Of a stretch of DNA of 29,430 nucleotides, positions 22,259-28,777 are shown in pieces. Numbering within the stretch: position 1 is the first letter of the stretch; every line of letters begins with the position of its first letter. Origin of the DNA: a virus. The translations under genes and the position numbers were made by a program. The DNA lies in the IMG/VR virus record IMGVR_UViG_3300025101_003436, positions 1 through 29,430 of that record. One strand, written 5' to 3'. Below the pieces are notes generated by a model that saw only the letters and a list, made by a program, of their open reading frames with translations, did no database searches and had not been told where the DNA came from.

Positions 22259-22283
22259 CAAAACTTTATATTTCCTATATAAT
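22255..22283 (+). promoter_or_regulatory. Perfect-consensus sigma70 promoter for hli
   Basis: TTGACA (22255-22260), 17-base spacer, TATAAT (22278-22283); the -35 overlaps the upstream stop codon. ATG of the hli gene is 27 bases after the -10 box. Confidence 0.9.
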
Positions 22284-22309
22284 ATATACATATCTTTACA
22301 ATAGATAAA

Positions 22310-22513
22310 ATGACAGTCACTAGTAATGAGTTCGGGCAACAGAATATCTTTGCCAAAGAACCTCAGATGGTAGTTGAGGATTACAATCGTAAAGGTTTGG
22401 ATTCTCCTCAGCAATACGCTGAGAGATACAATGGCCGTTGGGCGATGATGGGTATTGTATCTGGATTCCTTTCCTACGCGATTACAGGTAACTTCTTCTT
22501 TGGTATCTTCTGA
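22310..22513 (+). CDS. hli: High-light-inducible protein (HLI)
   Basis: 67 residues. The chlorophyll-binding helix AERYNGRWAMMGIVSGFLSY carries the ExxNGRxAMxG motif with its Glu, Asn and Arg pigment ligands. An N-terminal extension (FGQQNIFAKEPQMVVEDYNR) of about 40 residues precedes it. One-helix thylakoid protein that binds chlorophyll/carotenoid and protects photosystem II from excess light. It has its own consensus promoter, so it should be transcribed early by host RNA polymerase. Confidence 0.95.
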   Translation: MTVTSNEFGQQNIFAKEPQMVVEDYNRKGLDSPQQYAERYNGRWAMMGIVSGFLSYAITGNFFFGIF

Positions 22514-22523
22514 TATTAAGATA

Positions 22524-22559
22524 AACACACTTGTATATTTTGTATTTGTGTGTTATATT
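22524..22559 (+). promoter_or_regulatory. Inverted repeat and promoter between hli and petF
   Basis: AACACAC (22524-22530) and GTGTGTT (22548-22554) form a 7-bp stem around a 17-base AT-rich loop. TTGTAT (22531-22536) and TATATT (22554-22559), spacer 17, make a plausible promoter overlapping the repeat. The repeat could therefore be an operator or a weak terminator of hli. Confidence 0.45.
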
Positions 22560-22582
22560 ATAAATGACTATCTTATTTACCG

Positions 22583-22876
22583 ATGTTATTTAATGTCACT
22601 GTTCGTACCCCAGCTGGTATTGAAGAAACCATCAGTGTCGAAGAAGATCAATACATTCTCGACGCTTTAGAAGAAGCAGGAATCGATGTTCCATATTCAT
22701 GTCGAGCCGGTGCATGTTCATCTTGTGCGGGTAGAGTAGTGAGTGGAACTGTCAATCAAGAAGATCAATCTTTTCTTGATGACGATCAAATAGAAGCAGG
22801 ATTCGTCCTCACTTGTGTGGCTTATCCAACTTCTGATTGTATAATCGAAACTGAAAAAGAGGAGGAACTCTACTAA
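22583..22876 (+). CDS. petF: [2Fe-2S] plant-type ferredoxin
   Basis: 97 residues, the usual ferredoxin I length. Cluster cysteines CRAGACSSC (CxxxxCxxC) plus the fourth in VLTCVAYP, and a typical start [20 protein letters not shown]. It carries electrons from photosystem I to FNR or bilin reductases; in cyanophages ferredoxin can also serve phycobilin synthesis and, potentially, ribonucleotide reduction support. Its stop overlaps the following ATG. Confidence 0.95.
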   Translation: MLFNVTVRTPAGIEETISVEEDQYILDALEEAGIDVPYSCRAGACSSCAGRVVSGTVNQEDQSFLDDDQIEAGFVLTCVAYPTSDCIIETEKEEELY

Positions 22877-23097
22877 TGTCTTGCAATCTCCGTAAAGTAT
22901 TGTTGGATGCACTTCGTGACGAGGCAACGGGTAACATTCAAAAAGCAAAAGCTAATGTTGAAGTATATCTACATCACCCTGTAGGTATTGGAGAACACCC
23001 GGATGTTGTAGCTGCTATTCAAGATCAGCTTGATATCATTGCACACGAAGAAGAACGTATCCAGGTTATAGACAAACACTTTTTAGAACACAATTAA
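22876..23097 (+). CDS. 73-residue protein next to ferredoxin, unknown
   Basis: Begins [20 protein letters not shown], all-helical in appearance, with HHPVGIGEHPDVVAAIQDQLD in the middle and a charged end. A short conserved ORF of this type tends to accompany petF in cyanomyoviruses (recalled, not checked). Translationally coupled to petF through a TAATG-type overlap. No membrane segment. Confidence 0.7.
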   Translation: MSCNLRKVLLDALRDEATGNIQKAKANVEVYLHHPVGIGEHPDVVAAIQDQLDIIAHEEERIQVIDKHFLEHN

Positions 23098-23112
23098 CTA
23101 GAGGAAAAAACA

Positions 23113-23220
23113 ATGAACGAATCAGCAGAAAAGCTTAATGGCCGTGCAGCAATGATCGGATTTGTTGCAGCAGTTGGTGCATACCTGACCACCGGACAGA
23201 TCCTTCCCGGAGTATTCTGA
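23113..23220 (+). CDS. hli: Minimal high-light-inducible protein (35 residues)
   Basis: Short gene with GAGGAAA just upstream. AEKLNGRAAMIGFVAAVGAY contains the full ExxNGRxAMxG pigment-binding motif, followed by LTTGQILPGVF, a common HLI C-terminus. It is essentially a single chlorophyll-binding helix with only five residues ahead, at the lower size limit of the family. Second hli in the same cluster. Its stop overlaps the next ATG. Confidence 0.92.
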   Translation: MNESAEKLNGRAAMIGFVAAVGAYLTTGQILPGVF

Positions 23221-23285
23221 TGGGATTTGTAGTAGCAGCATTTGTGCTACTGATTCCAATCGCAGTAGTGGCATACAACTCATGA
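23220..23285 (+). CDS. 21-residue membrane peptide
   Basis: ATG overlaps the hli stop (ATGA). MGFVVAAFVLLIPIAVVAYN is almost wholly hydrophobic and would span the membrane once. Its size resembles tiny photosystem or cytochrome b6f subunits, but I cannot match it to one. The next gene starts inside its stop codon (ATGA), which supports real translation. Confidence 0.5.
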   Translation: MGFVVAAFVLLIPIAVVAYNS

Positions 23286-23428
23286 CTTACGATTGGGCCG
23301 TGCTCCAAACTTTAATCTTTATCATCACTCCCTTCTTTGTTATGTTGGCTTTGAGTAGTGAAGATGGAGATGACGATGATGATATGGGACCAGGTATGAT
23401 GGTCCCAGCATATCAAGGATCCCAATAG
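23282..23428 (+). CDS. 48-residue membrane protein with acidic tail
   Basis: One membrane span (WAVLQTLIFIITPFFVMLAL) followed by a run of acids (SSEDGDDDDDM) and MGPGMMVPAYQGSQ. It starts at ATG 23282, overlapping the previous stop, and its stop codon lies inside the terminator loop. Last gene of the hli/petF cluster; likely a thylakoid or inner-membrane protein. Function unknown. Confidence 0.55.
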   Translation: MTYDWAVLQTLIFIITPFFVMLALSSEDGDDDDDMGPGMMVPAYQGSQ

Positions 23429-23442
23429 GGATCTTTTTTTTT
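23418..23442 (+). terminator. Intrinsic terminator of the hli-petF cluster
   Basis: Perfect stem GATCCC/GGGATC (23418-23423, 23428-23433), AATA loop and nine T's (23434-23442). The stop codon of the last gene is within the hairpin. Confidence 0.94.
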
Positions 23443-23453
23443 ATGTTATGATA

Positions 23454-23459
23454 TATAAT
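23454..23459 (+). promoter_or_regulatory. -10 box before aldolase gene
   Basis: TATAAT followed by AAAG, 18 bases before ATG 23478; no -35 is visible because the terminator occupies that place. An activator- or phage-modified polymerase may be needed. Confidence 0.45.
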
Positions 23460-23477
23460 AAAGAAATAATAAAGAAC

Positions 23478-24533
23478 ATGACACTAGAGTACTACAAGAA
23501 ACAATTAAAAGAGACAGCAGAACAACTGTCAGTAAAAGGTAAAGGTATTCTTGCTGTAGATGAATCGACGAAAACTATTGGTAAAAGATTATCAGATATT
23601 GGAGTAGAAAATACAGAGGAAAATAGACAGTCTTATCGTGGTATGTTGTTCACCACTCCTGACTTAGGTAATTACATTAGTGGTGCAATCTTATACGAAG
23701 AAACACTCTATCAAAATCATGTTGATGGTGAAAGTATGGTTGATAAACTCAATAAACAAGGTATCATTCCAGGAATTAAAGTTGATAAAGGATTGAAACC
23801 ATTACCTGGAGCTTTGGATCATGAGACATATTGTTCCGGTCTAGATGAATTAACAGAGAGAGCTTCTGATTATTATGTTCGTGGTGCAAGATTTGCAAAA
23901 TGGAGAGCAGTTTTACAGATTACAAAAGATGGTCCATCTAGTCTTGCAATACAAGAAAATGCTTGGGGTCTTGCAAGATATGCTCGTGCAGTTCAGGAAG
24001 CTGGATTAGTTCCTATCATTGAACCAGAAATACTTATGGATGGGGATCATGATATCTTAACTACAGCTGAGATACAGGAAAAGATAATTAAGGAAGTATA
24101 CTTCGTTTGTCAACAAAATGGTGTGTACTTAGAAGGAACACTTCTAAAACCATCCATGACAGTTCCAGGTGCCGATTATAAAGGTAAGTCTGATCCTAAA
24201 ACTGTTGCACTTGCAACAGTAACTACACTACTAAGATCAGTTCCTGCCGCTGTACCAGGTATTGTATTTTTGTCTGGTGGTTTGAGTGAAGAAGAAGCAT
24301 CTTCATATCTAAATGAAATGAATCTTCTTGCTGTTGATAAACCATGGAATCTATCATTCTCATATGGTAGAGCATTGCAACACTCATGTCTTAGAGCATG
24401 GGGTGGTAGTAACGAGAAAACAGGTCAGGAATCATTACTCGAACGTGCGAAAGCAAATTCTATGGCTTCATGTGGTGTCTATGAATCTCAAGGATCTAGT
24501 GAGTCACTATTTGTATCAGATTACAAGTATTAA
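23478..24533 (+). CDS. fda: Fructose-bisphosphate aldolase, class I
   Basis: 351 residues, full family length. Schiff-base Lys224 in YLEGTLLKPSM, Lys141 in RFAKWRAV, Glu182 in IIEPEIL, Lys104 in IKVDKGL and Asp28 in ILAVDEST correspond to K229, K146, E187, K107 and D33 of animal aldolase A. It cleaves or forms fructose-1,6-bisphosphate, and class I enzymes can also make sedoheptulose-1,7-bisphosphate. ATG 23448 is in frame but lies upstream of the TATAAT box; ATG 23478 gives the canonical MTLEYYKKQL start. The gene is more AT-rich at third positions than its neighbours. As a phage gene it would steer host carbon metabolism. Confidence 0.95.
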   Translation: MTLEYYKKQLKETAEQLSVKGKGILAVDESTKTIGKRLSDIGVENTEENRQSYRGMLFTTPDLGNYISGAILYEETLYQNHVDGESMVDKLNKQGIIPGIKVDKGLKPLPGALDHETYCSGLDELTERASDYYVRGARFAKWRAVLQITKDGPSSLAIQENAWGLARYARAVQEAGLVPIIEPEILMDGDHDILTTAEIQEKIIKEVYFVCQQNGVYLEGTLLKPSMTVPGADYKGKSDPKTVALATVTTLLRSVPAAVPGIVFLSGGLSEEEASSYLNEMNLLAVDKPWNLSFSYGRALQHSCLRAWGGSNEKTGQESLLERAKANSMASCGVYESQGSSESLFVSDYKY

Positions 24534-24544
24534 TTCTGTAAATT

Positions 24545-24551
24545 CTAAATA
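24545..24551 (+). promoter_or_regulatory. Late promoter motif CTAAATA
   Basis: CTAAATA, 21 bases before ATG 24573; same motif as at 5916 and, on the other strand, at 27991. Confidence 0.6.
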
Positions 24552-24572
24552 CAGGTGCCACACCACTAAACC

Positions 24573-25004
24573 ATGGAAGAGAAGAAACCAGTTGAAGAAA
24601 AGAAGAAAGGTCTTCTAGGAAAGATCAAAGAAGCTACAGATGATAAGGAAGAACAACTAGTAATTTTATCTACATTTGTAAGATTAGGTATCTTGATTTG
24701 GTCAGGAGGTATTCTTACATTGGCATATGTTGATCTCCCACCAGCACTTCAGATTCCAAAACAAGATCTGGATCCGACTTTCATTGCCTCGGTTTTCACA
24801 GGTGTTTTAGCGACGTTCGGCGTTCAGACAACTAAGAAGGGTGCGATGAATGGTGGAGGTGGAGGAATCACCAAGGCACAGATGGAAGATATTATGTCTA
24901 AGAGTAACGGCAATGCTCAGGTTATTCGTATTGAACAAGCACCATTAGTCATCTCTGCAGTTGAACCAAATGACTCCAAGGATACGGCAAACAAGAAGTC
25001 CTAA
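24573..25004 (+). CDS. Membrane protein, possible holin-like or virion protein
   Basis: 143 residues: basic N-terminus (MEEKKPVEEKKKGLLGKIKE), two hydrophobic segments (about residues 28-52, LVILSTFVRLGILIWSGGIL; and 67-85, TFIASVFTGVLATFGVQ), a glycine patch (GGGGG) and a hydrophilic tail. Two helices with charged ends are compatible with a holin, but no motif proves this. Late promoter upstream. It overlaps the following gene by 35 bases. Confidence 0.6.
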   Translation: MEEKKPVEEKKKGLLGKIKEATDDKEEQLVILSTFVRLGILIWSGGILTLAYVDLPPALQIPKQDLDPTFIASVFTGVLATFGVQTTKKGAMNGGGGGITKAQMEDIMSKSNGNAQVIRIEQAPLVISAVEPNDSKDTANKKS

Positions 25005-25788
25005 TAATGTTATAAAGGAGATTCCACCATCAATCGTAAGTGAAGTAGAGGTGCCCTCTGTGTTGGCACCTTCTCTTCCTGTTGTGAGGGGTATTAGTCC
25101 TCCAGTAGTTAGGGTTCCTAATCCTACTATAGAGTATCCTCAGATACAGATGACTAGACCTACACCGACTGTTGAGGAAACTCAACCAGCGGCTCCTGGT
25201 GTACCATCAAATCCTGAGCAAACTAAAGGGGAAACTCCAGTAGATACTAGAGACTTACCTATCACTCCACAGATACCACCAACTCCAGAAATCCCCACAC
25301 AAACTCCTACAATAAACGTAGGAGGACTGGATATACCTTTACCTGATCCAGAACCATTGGTTGCTGCAGGATCTCTTGCTGTGGTTACTACGGTGGTGAC
25401 TCTTGGTGCCACTATTGCTGTTGGTCAGGCAAAGACTGCGCTAGAACCTGTCCTTAAAAAGATATTGGCAGAGGCTGGTAAGAAGAAAAAGATTAAGATC
25501 AAACAAGTCAAACCTGTTCTTCATTTCATTCCAAACGAAAATGGAACCACAGAATTATTAGAGTACTCTCAAAAGGGTATGAAAGTATTAGAAGGTGGCA
25601 TAGAAAAGTTAGAGCAGTATCTCAGAGATCAAGTGGAGATAAATGCCCTATGGGAATATGATAACAAAGTTATTATTGATGAGGAGTTAGGTAAACAACT
25701 CACCAAAGAGGGTCAGAAGAGATTCAAAAAGTATTTTGCTGCTCCCAAGGTGATTGCGAAGAAACTTGGGTCAAAGTTTGCATTTTAG
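24970..25788 (+). CDS. Proline-rich probable virion protein
   Basis: 272 residues. The N-terminal 120 are dominated by Pro/Thr/Val (PSVLAPSLPVVRGISPPVVR, TPQIPPTPEIPTQTP), then a hydrophobic stretch (LVAAGSLAVVTTVVTLGATI) and a lysine-rich C-terminal domain (EAGKKKKIKIKQVKP ... FAAPKVIAKKLGSKF). The proline-rich arm and late context suggest a structural or fibre-associated protein. Start uncertain: ATG 24970 (used) lies inside the previous gene; a TTG at 24961 is also open. The end meets the convergent minus-strand nuclease gene with a 4-base overlap. Confidence 0.65.
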   Translation: MTPRIRQTRSPNNVIKEIPPSIVSEVEVPSVLAPSLPVVRGISPPVVRVPNPTIEYPQIQMTRPTPTVEETQPAAPGVPSNPEQTKGETPVDTRDLPITPQIPPTPEIPTQTPTINVGGLDIPLPDPEPLVAAGSLAVVTTVVTLGATIAVGQAKTALEPVLKKILAEAGKKKKIKIKQVKPVLHFIPNENGTTELLEYSQKGMKVLEGGIEKLEQYLRDQVEINALWEYDNKVIIDEELGKQLTKEGQKRFKKYFAAPKVIAKKLGSKFAF

Positions 25789-26258
25789 ATAAGTGTTCCG
25801 TGTGCTCTACGAATCTCACGAAGTGCTTCCAGGTTCATATCCTTGGTGCCACCATCATATGCATGAGCATATCCTTCAGTAATCATTTGTTCGTTGAGGG
25901 ACACATCTGCGTCCCCAACGTATAACCAACCAAGAAGACGCCCATATTTCCCAACCCCACCAACAAGTTCAGTCCTAACAGACAACTCATCATCACCAGC
26001 GATAGTCGATTCCAGTTTCTCTTTGAGCCAGTTGGTTGCGTCGATTCCAAGTGCCTTCTCCTCTAGATTTCTCGTTCTCTTCTCTGGCGTATCAACTCCT
26101 GCAATTCTAACTCTTTCTTTCTTGTATAGATCAAAACCAAGATCAATGGTGACATCAATAGTATCGCCGTCAAGAACACGATTGATCTCCGTCACTCGAA
26201 AGTTGTAGCAACTCTTCCTGCTTGGTGGTGTCATGGCTCCCATGAGTTTCTCTTTCAT
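25785..26258 (-). CDS. Staphylococcal nuclease-like (SNase) protein
   Basis: 157 residues. RVLDGDTIDVTIDLGF holds the first metal Asp; ERVRIAGVDTPEKRT has the catalytic Arg, the second Asp and Glu; KYGRLLGWLYVG holds the second Arg (R35, D40, E43 and R87 of micrococcal nuclease). All active residues are present. A calcium-dependent DNA/RNA nuclease with no signal peptide, so it may act inside the cell (host DNA breakdown) or be packaged. A TTG directly before the ATG was ignored. Last gene of the minus-strand block. Confidence 0.88.
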   Translation of the reverse strand: MKEKLMGAMTPPSRKSCYNFRVTEINRVLDGDTIDVTIDLGFDLYKKERVRIAGVDTPEKRTRNLEEKALGIDATNWLKEKLESTIAGDDELSVRTELVGGVGKYGRLLGWLYVGDADVSLNEQMITEGYAHAYDGGTKDMNLEALREIRRAHGTLI

Positions 26259-26376
26259 CAATGCCTAGTATATAGATGACGATGTATACAACACCCACCA
26301 TCAAAATCATGATTGATATTATTACACTCCAAACGGGATCATTCAGATTCTCGTGGGGTCTCAGGATTAGATTCAT
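26170..26376 (-). CDS. Small membrane protein, unknown
   Basis: 68 residues from ATG 26376 (ATG 26409 is also in frame). One long hydrophobic helix, about WSVIISIMILMVGVVYIVIY, with a charged tail (DERETHGSHDTTKQEELLQL). It overlaps the nuclease gene by 89 bases in another frame and the preceding 55-codon ORF by 38 bases. With such overlaps the call is moderate. The position before a nuclease and the single span could point to a spanin or holin-like partner, but nothing specific shows it. Confidence 0.45.
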   Translation of the reverse strand: MNLILRPHENLNDPVWSVIISIMILMVGVVYIVIYILGIDERETHGSHDTTKQEELLQLSSDGDQSCS

Positions 26377-26506
26377 GATGATTAAATGGTGCCCAATGTT
26401 CCCACCCATATTTATGAACTAGGTCCATACCTATGATAGGAACACATATCATAGCATAACAAAGACCTCCTAGAAAGAGGTCATTTTGCATTAGTGTAGA
26501 GATCAT
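26339..26506 (-). CDS. 55-residue membrane protein, unknown
   Basis: Minus-strand ORF below the usual length cut-off. It starts at ATG 26506, preceded by AGAG about four bases upstream, and reads MISTLMQNDLFLGGLCYAMI at the start; residues 10-29 form a membrane segment. It continues with DLVHKYGWEHWAPFNHHES and ends PRESE. The aromatic/His-rich middle and the clean fit between the upstream gene and the next small membrane gene support it. Confidence 0.5.
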   Translation of the reverse strand: MISTLMQNDLFLGGLCYAMICVPIIGMDLVHKYGWEHWAPFNHHESNPETPRESE

Positions 26507-26540
26507 AGTTCTCTAGAAAACTCTATAAACTATATTAGTT

Positions 26541-27146
26541 TTACTGAGCTTCTAAGTCATCCCTCTGTGTGGGAACCACAACATCAAATGGAATAACAGG
26601 TTTAGGTTCTGGAGGTGGTGGTGTTGGTTCTACAGCTATCACCACGTCCGCACATATTGCTGCGTAAGGACTTTGGGGATGAAACATTACTCCTGATTTC
26701 ATTGCTTCACCACACTTCAACAATCTAACAAGTTCAAAATCAAGTCTAGCTTTATCTGCCTCTGCTTGTTGTCTTGCTATTTCAACTCTTGCTCTTTCTT
26801 TACAAAGTTCTAAACTTCCTCCATCAAGAGGTACCTGAACACCAAAAGATATACCCATGTTACCATTACCAGTGGTATATTGTTCTGGATCCCAGTTATA
26901 GTTTCTTGATCCAAGAATAAAAGGAGAGACCGACATAGTCGGTCCTTGACATTGAACTCCACCACCAAAAGAGTTGATAGCGAATGGTCCTTGAAGAACC
27001 TGAACAGCTTGATTGGTAACATTGCCAGTAGCTGCTGCAGAAGGTCCTGCAATATTCGTATTTTGTGGAGCTCCTTCAGCCAGTACGTTACTGGGTAAAC
27101 ACACTGACGCTAGTAGTAAAGCTCTCAATAGTCGTTGTCCTATCAA
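26541..27146 (-). CDS. Secreted protein, probable surface or virion-associated
   Basis: 201 residues. Signal peptide (LLRALLLASVCLPSNVLA) then a Ser/Gly/Asn-rich region, SVSPFILGSRNYNWDP, GNMGISFGVQVPLDGG, a helical segment CKERARVEIARQQAEADKAR, a Cys pair (LLKCGEAM; AAICADVV) and a proline-rich end (PTPPPPEPKPVIPFD). The only sensible start is TTG 27146, with GGAG seven bases upstream. It overlaps the next upstream gene by 59 bases. Function unknown; possibly an outer-membrane or secreted complex together with its two neighbours. Confidence 0.65.
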   Translation of the reverse strand: MIGQRLLRALLLASVCLPSNVLAEGAPQNTNIAGPSAAATGNVTNQAVQVLQGPFAINSFGGGVQCQGPTMSVSPFILGSRNYNWDPEQYTTGNGNMGISFGVQVPLDGGSLELCKERARVEIARQQAEADKARLDFELVRLLKCGEAMKSGVMFHPQSPYAAICADVVIAVEPTPPPPEPKPVIPFDVVVPTQRDDLEAQ

Positions 27147-27465
27147 TGCTCGTCTCCGATGCTATACCGGGACCCAAAAATGTTTCACTGAACTGAAATG
27201 GAGCCCCTTGATCTTGTATTGTATAAATCGAGTCAGGTCCTGGATTATCAGGTAAATTAATGTTAGTTCCAGAGACCGTATATGACTCACCTGTGGTGTA
27301 GTCTATTTGTCTGATTACTTCTACGACCGTAGTGGTAGAAGTAGTGTCTTGATTCACTGTCCCCCTGGTAAATGCGGGTGTGTTAGCTTCAACGGGTTGG
27401 GGGAATCCATAAAGGACTCCCAACAACCCACCGATTAGGATAGTTGCTGAGAGATTTTTATTCAT
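27088..27465 (-). CDS. Secreted protein B of a related pair
   Basis: 125 residues from ATG 27465 (longer frame to 27609 lies over the neighbour). Signal peptide NLSATILIGGLLGVLYGF ending PVEA. The mature part is Thr-rich (TVNQDTTSTTTVVEVIRQ) and contains GESYTVSGTNIN and FQFSETFLGPGIASETS, which line up with SSYSVSGSNIAV and FTFSETTLVGDTVVTS of the gene upstream. The two are therefore diverged tandem copies. Extracellular beta-rich protein, function unknown. Confidence 0.65.
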   Translation of the reverse strand: MNKNLSATILIGGLLGVLYGFPQPVEANTPAFTRGTVNQDTTSTTTVVEVIRQIDYTTGESYTVSGTNINLPDNPGPDSIYTIQDQGAPFQFSETFLGPGIASETSIDRTTTIESFTTSVSVFTQ

Positions 27466-27466
27466 T

Positions 27467-27964
27467 TTAGTTGAATACAGAGAGCTCAACAGTACGTTGA
27501 CCAATACCAGTAGATCCTGCTCCACCAGCCGTGATCGTAGGAATGCTAGTACCAGAAAGTGTACCAGCCAGAGTTCCAGCCGTTCCTCCAGTATTAGTGA
27601 CTGAATCACTATACAAGTTAGGAGCTGTGATTTGTCCTGAATTACAACAGGTCTGTGAGGTTACCACAGTGTCGCCCACAAGAGTGGTTTCTGAGAATGT
27701 GAATGCTTGTCCATCAGTCTCGATGGCATAGTCACCTGCTGAAATTGTTGCGGGTGCTGTAGCCGACGATCCTGTCAATCCACCCAATGTCGTTACTGCA
27801 ATGTTACTACCTGAAACGGAATAAGATGAACCAATCCTTGTGGATTGGACAGCTGGACCATCAACGGTAAGTTGAATAGAATCTGTGATTCTAGAAGTAA
27901 TTTCTGCAGACGACACTGGTGATACGAGAAATAAAGTAGAAGTGAGAAGAAGTAATCTCTTCAT
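27467..27964 (-). CDS. Secreted protein A of a related pair
   Basis: 165 residues from ATG 27964. Signal peptide MKRLLLLTSTLFLVSPVSSA. The mature part is Ser/Thr/Gly-rich and beta-like, with SYSVSGSNIAVTTLGG, FTFSETTLVGDTVVTSQ, a CC pair and a low-complexity end (TAGTLAGTLSGTSIPTITAG). First gene of the minus-strand block behind a late CTAAATA motif, so a late-made exported protein. Similar in layout to the next gene. The longer frame to 28069 runs through the promoter and is rejected. Confidence 0.68.
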   Translation of the reverse strand: MKRLLLLTSTLFLVSPVSSAEITSRITDSIQLTVDGPAVQSTRIGSSYSVSGSNIAVTTLGGLTGSSATAPATISAGDYAIETDGQAFTFSETTLVGDTVVTSQTCCNSGQITAPNLYSDSVTNTGGTAGTLAGTLSGTSIPTITAGGAGSTGIGQRTVELSVFN

Positions 27965-27990
27965 AAATTCATACCTTATTAGTGCTCCTT

Positions 27991-27997
27991 TATTTAG
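27991..27997 (-). promoter_or_regulatory. Late promoter motif CTAAATA (minus strand)
   Basis: CTAAATA on the minus strand, 27 bases before ATG 27964. It would drive the whole minus-strand block down to 25785. It lies in the 64-base gap between divergent genes. Confidence 0.65.
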
Positions 27998-28028
27998 AGG
28001 ATATATATATTTCAGTCTCACTAGCATT

Positions 28029-28268
28029 ATGCAAAAACTTATCAACGTCCTGGCCCTTGTTTCTTTCACTGTCAGTGCAGGTATTGTCGCAGGTGGAACC
28101 TATGTTTATCTAGAAAAAGATTCATTGATTGAATCGGCAAAAGAAAAAGTTTCTGCAGAAATTCAGGGTATTATTGAGGGTGCATTAGTAGGTGGGTTAA
28201 ATAGTAGTATGCCTGGTGGTGATGTTCCAACAACACTTCCAGCTCCTGTTCCCAATACCCCCTTCTAA
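28029..28268 (+). CDS. Small membrane-anchored protein, unknown
   Basis: 79 residues from ATG 28029 (upstream frame shadows the minus-strand gene). N-terminal anchor LINVLALVSFTVSAGIVAGG, a helical stretch (EKDSLIESAKEKVSAEIQG) and a proline-rich end (PTTLPAPVPNTPF). Divergent from the secreted-protein block. The stop overlaps the next start (TAATG). Confidence 0.65.
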   Translation: MQKLINVLALVSFTVSAGIVAGGTYVYLEKDSLIESAKEKVSAEIQGIIEGALVGGLNSSMPGGDVPTTLPAPVPNTPF

Positions 28269-28534
28269 TGTCTGGTAAAGAAGTATCTGACTTTTCTATA
28301 GAACGTAAAGAATGTCCTGTCTGTAGTGCTGTCTGGTTGAATGGTCAACACAGATGGTACACTGGAAAGGTTGGTAATGAAAAAGAGCTAAGTAACCTTG
28401 TATGTGGTCTTAAGGATGATATAAGATGTATCAATCCCCTTCACAAAAGAGGTCATATCTATGATGAAGCAGATACTTGGGAAAAAAGAAGAAAACTTAT
28501 TGATCAAAAGATGAAGGAGATTGATGATGCCTAG
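28268..28534 (+). CDS. Small putative zinc-binding protein
   Basis: 88 residues. CPVC at residues 16-19 and two later cysteines (LVCGLKDD, IRCINPLHKRGH) together with several His could make one zinc site. Helical, charged C-terminus (EKRRKLIDQKMKEIDD). Coupled upstream and overlapping the next gene by 8 bases. No known function. Confidence 0.65.
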   Translation: MSGKEVSDFSIERKECPVCSAVWLNGQHRWYTGKVGNEKELSNLVCGLKDDIRCINPLHKRGHIYDEADTWEKRRKLIDQKMKEIDDA

Positions 28535-28682
28535 AGGACCCATTACTAAGTATGAGATGGAATCTCATCTATACAAGTTGAAAAATGATTTGAAAGACAG
28601 AAAATACCTTGGAGAATCTAGGTATCTCGCTGATGAATATCTCAACAGGGTTTTAGATAAGCTTCAGGAGTTTCGTTACTGA
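28527..28682 (+). CDS. 51-residue helical protein, unknown
   Basis: Short ORF starting MPRGPITKYEMESHLYKLKN and ending LDKLQEFRY; almost wholly helical and charged. ATG 28527 overlaps the end of the previous gene. Short proteins of this pattern (MPRG-IT near the start) recur in cyanomyoviruses as far as I recall. Third gene of the 28029-28682 unit. Confidence 0.62.
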   Translation: MPRGPITKYEMESHLYKLKNDLKDRKYLGESRYLADEYLNRVLDKLQEFRY

Positions 28683-28723
28683 ACCTGTTCTGAACAAACC
28701 TATTCTAATGATATTCTTATGGG

Positions 28724-28752
28724 TTGTTAAGCTAAAACAAATATGATATACT
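28724..28752 (+). promoter_or_regulatory. Sigma70-like promoter
   Basis: TTGTTA (28724-28729), spacer 17, TATACT (28747-28752), directly ahead of the hairpin at 28755. Confidence 0.6.
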
Positions 28753-28754
28753 AT

Positions 28755-28777
28755 GGAGGTGTTAAACCTCCTTTTTT
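28755..28777 (+). terminator. Intrinsic terminator abutting a start codon
   Basis: Stem GGAGGT/ACCTCC (28755-28760, 28766-28771), GTTAA loop, six T's (28772-28777) and then ATG 28778. It terminates the unit ending at 28682; the overlapping promoter would start transcripts inside the hairpin, which breaks it. Confidence 0.82.

Noticed and set aside
26408-26416. CATAAATA on the minus strand as a late promoter for the nuclease genes
   Set aside because: It lies inside the 55-codon ORF (codons for VHKY) and may be chance; not strong enough to list.
26465-26484. GACCTC/GAGGTC hairpin as a minus-strand terminator
   Set aside because: It is within codons of the 55-residue ORF and lacks a solid T-run.
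27466-27609. N-terminal extension of secreted protein B on the minus strand
   Set aside because: It only shadows secreted protein A; ATG 27465 begins a signal peptide.
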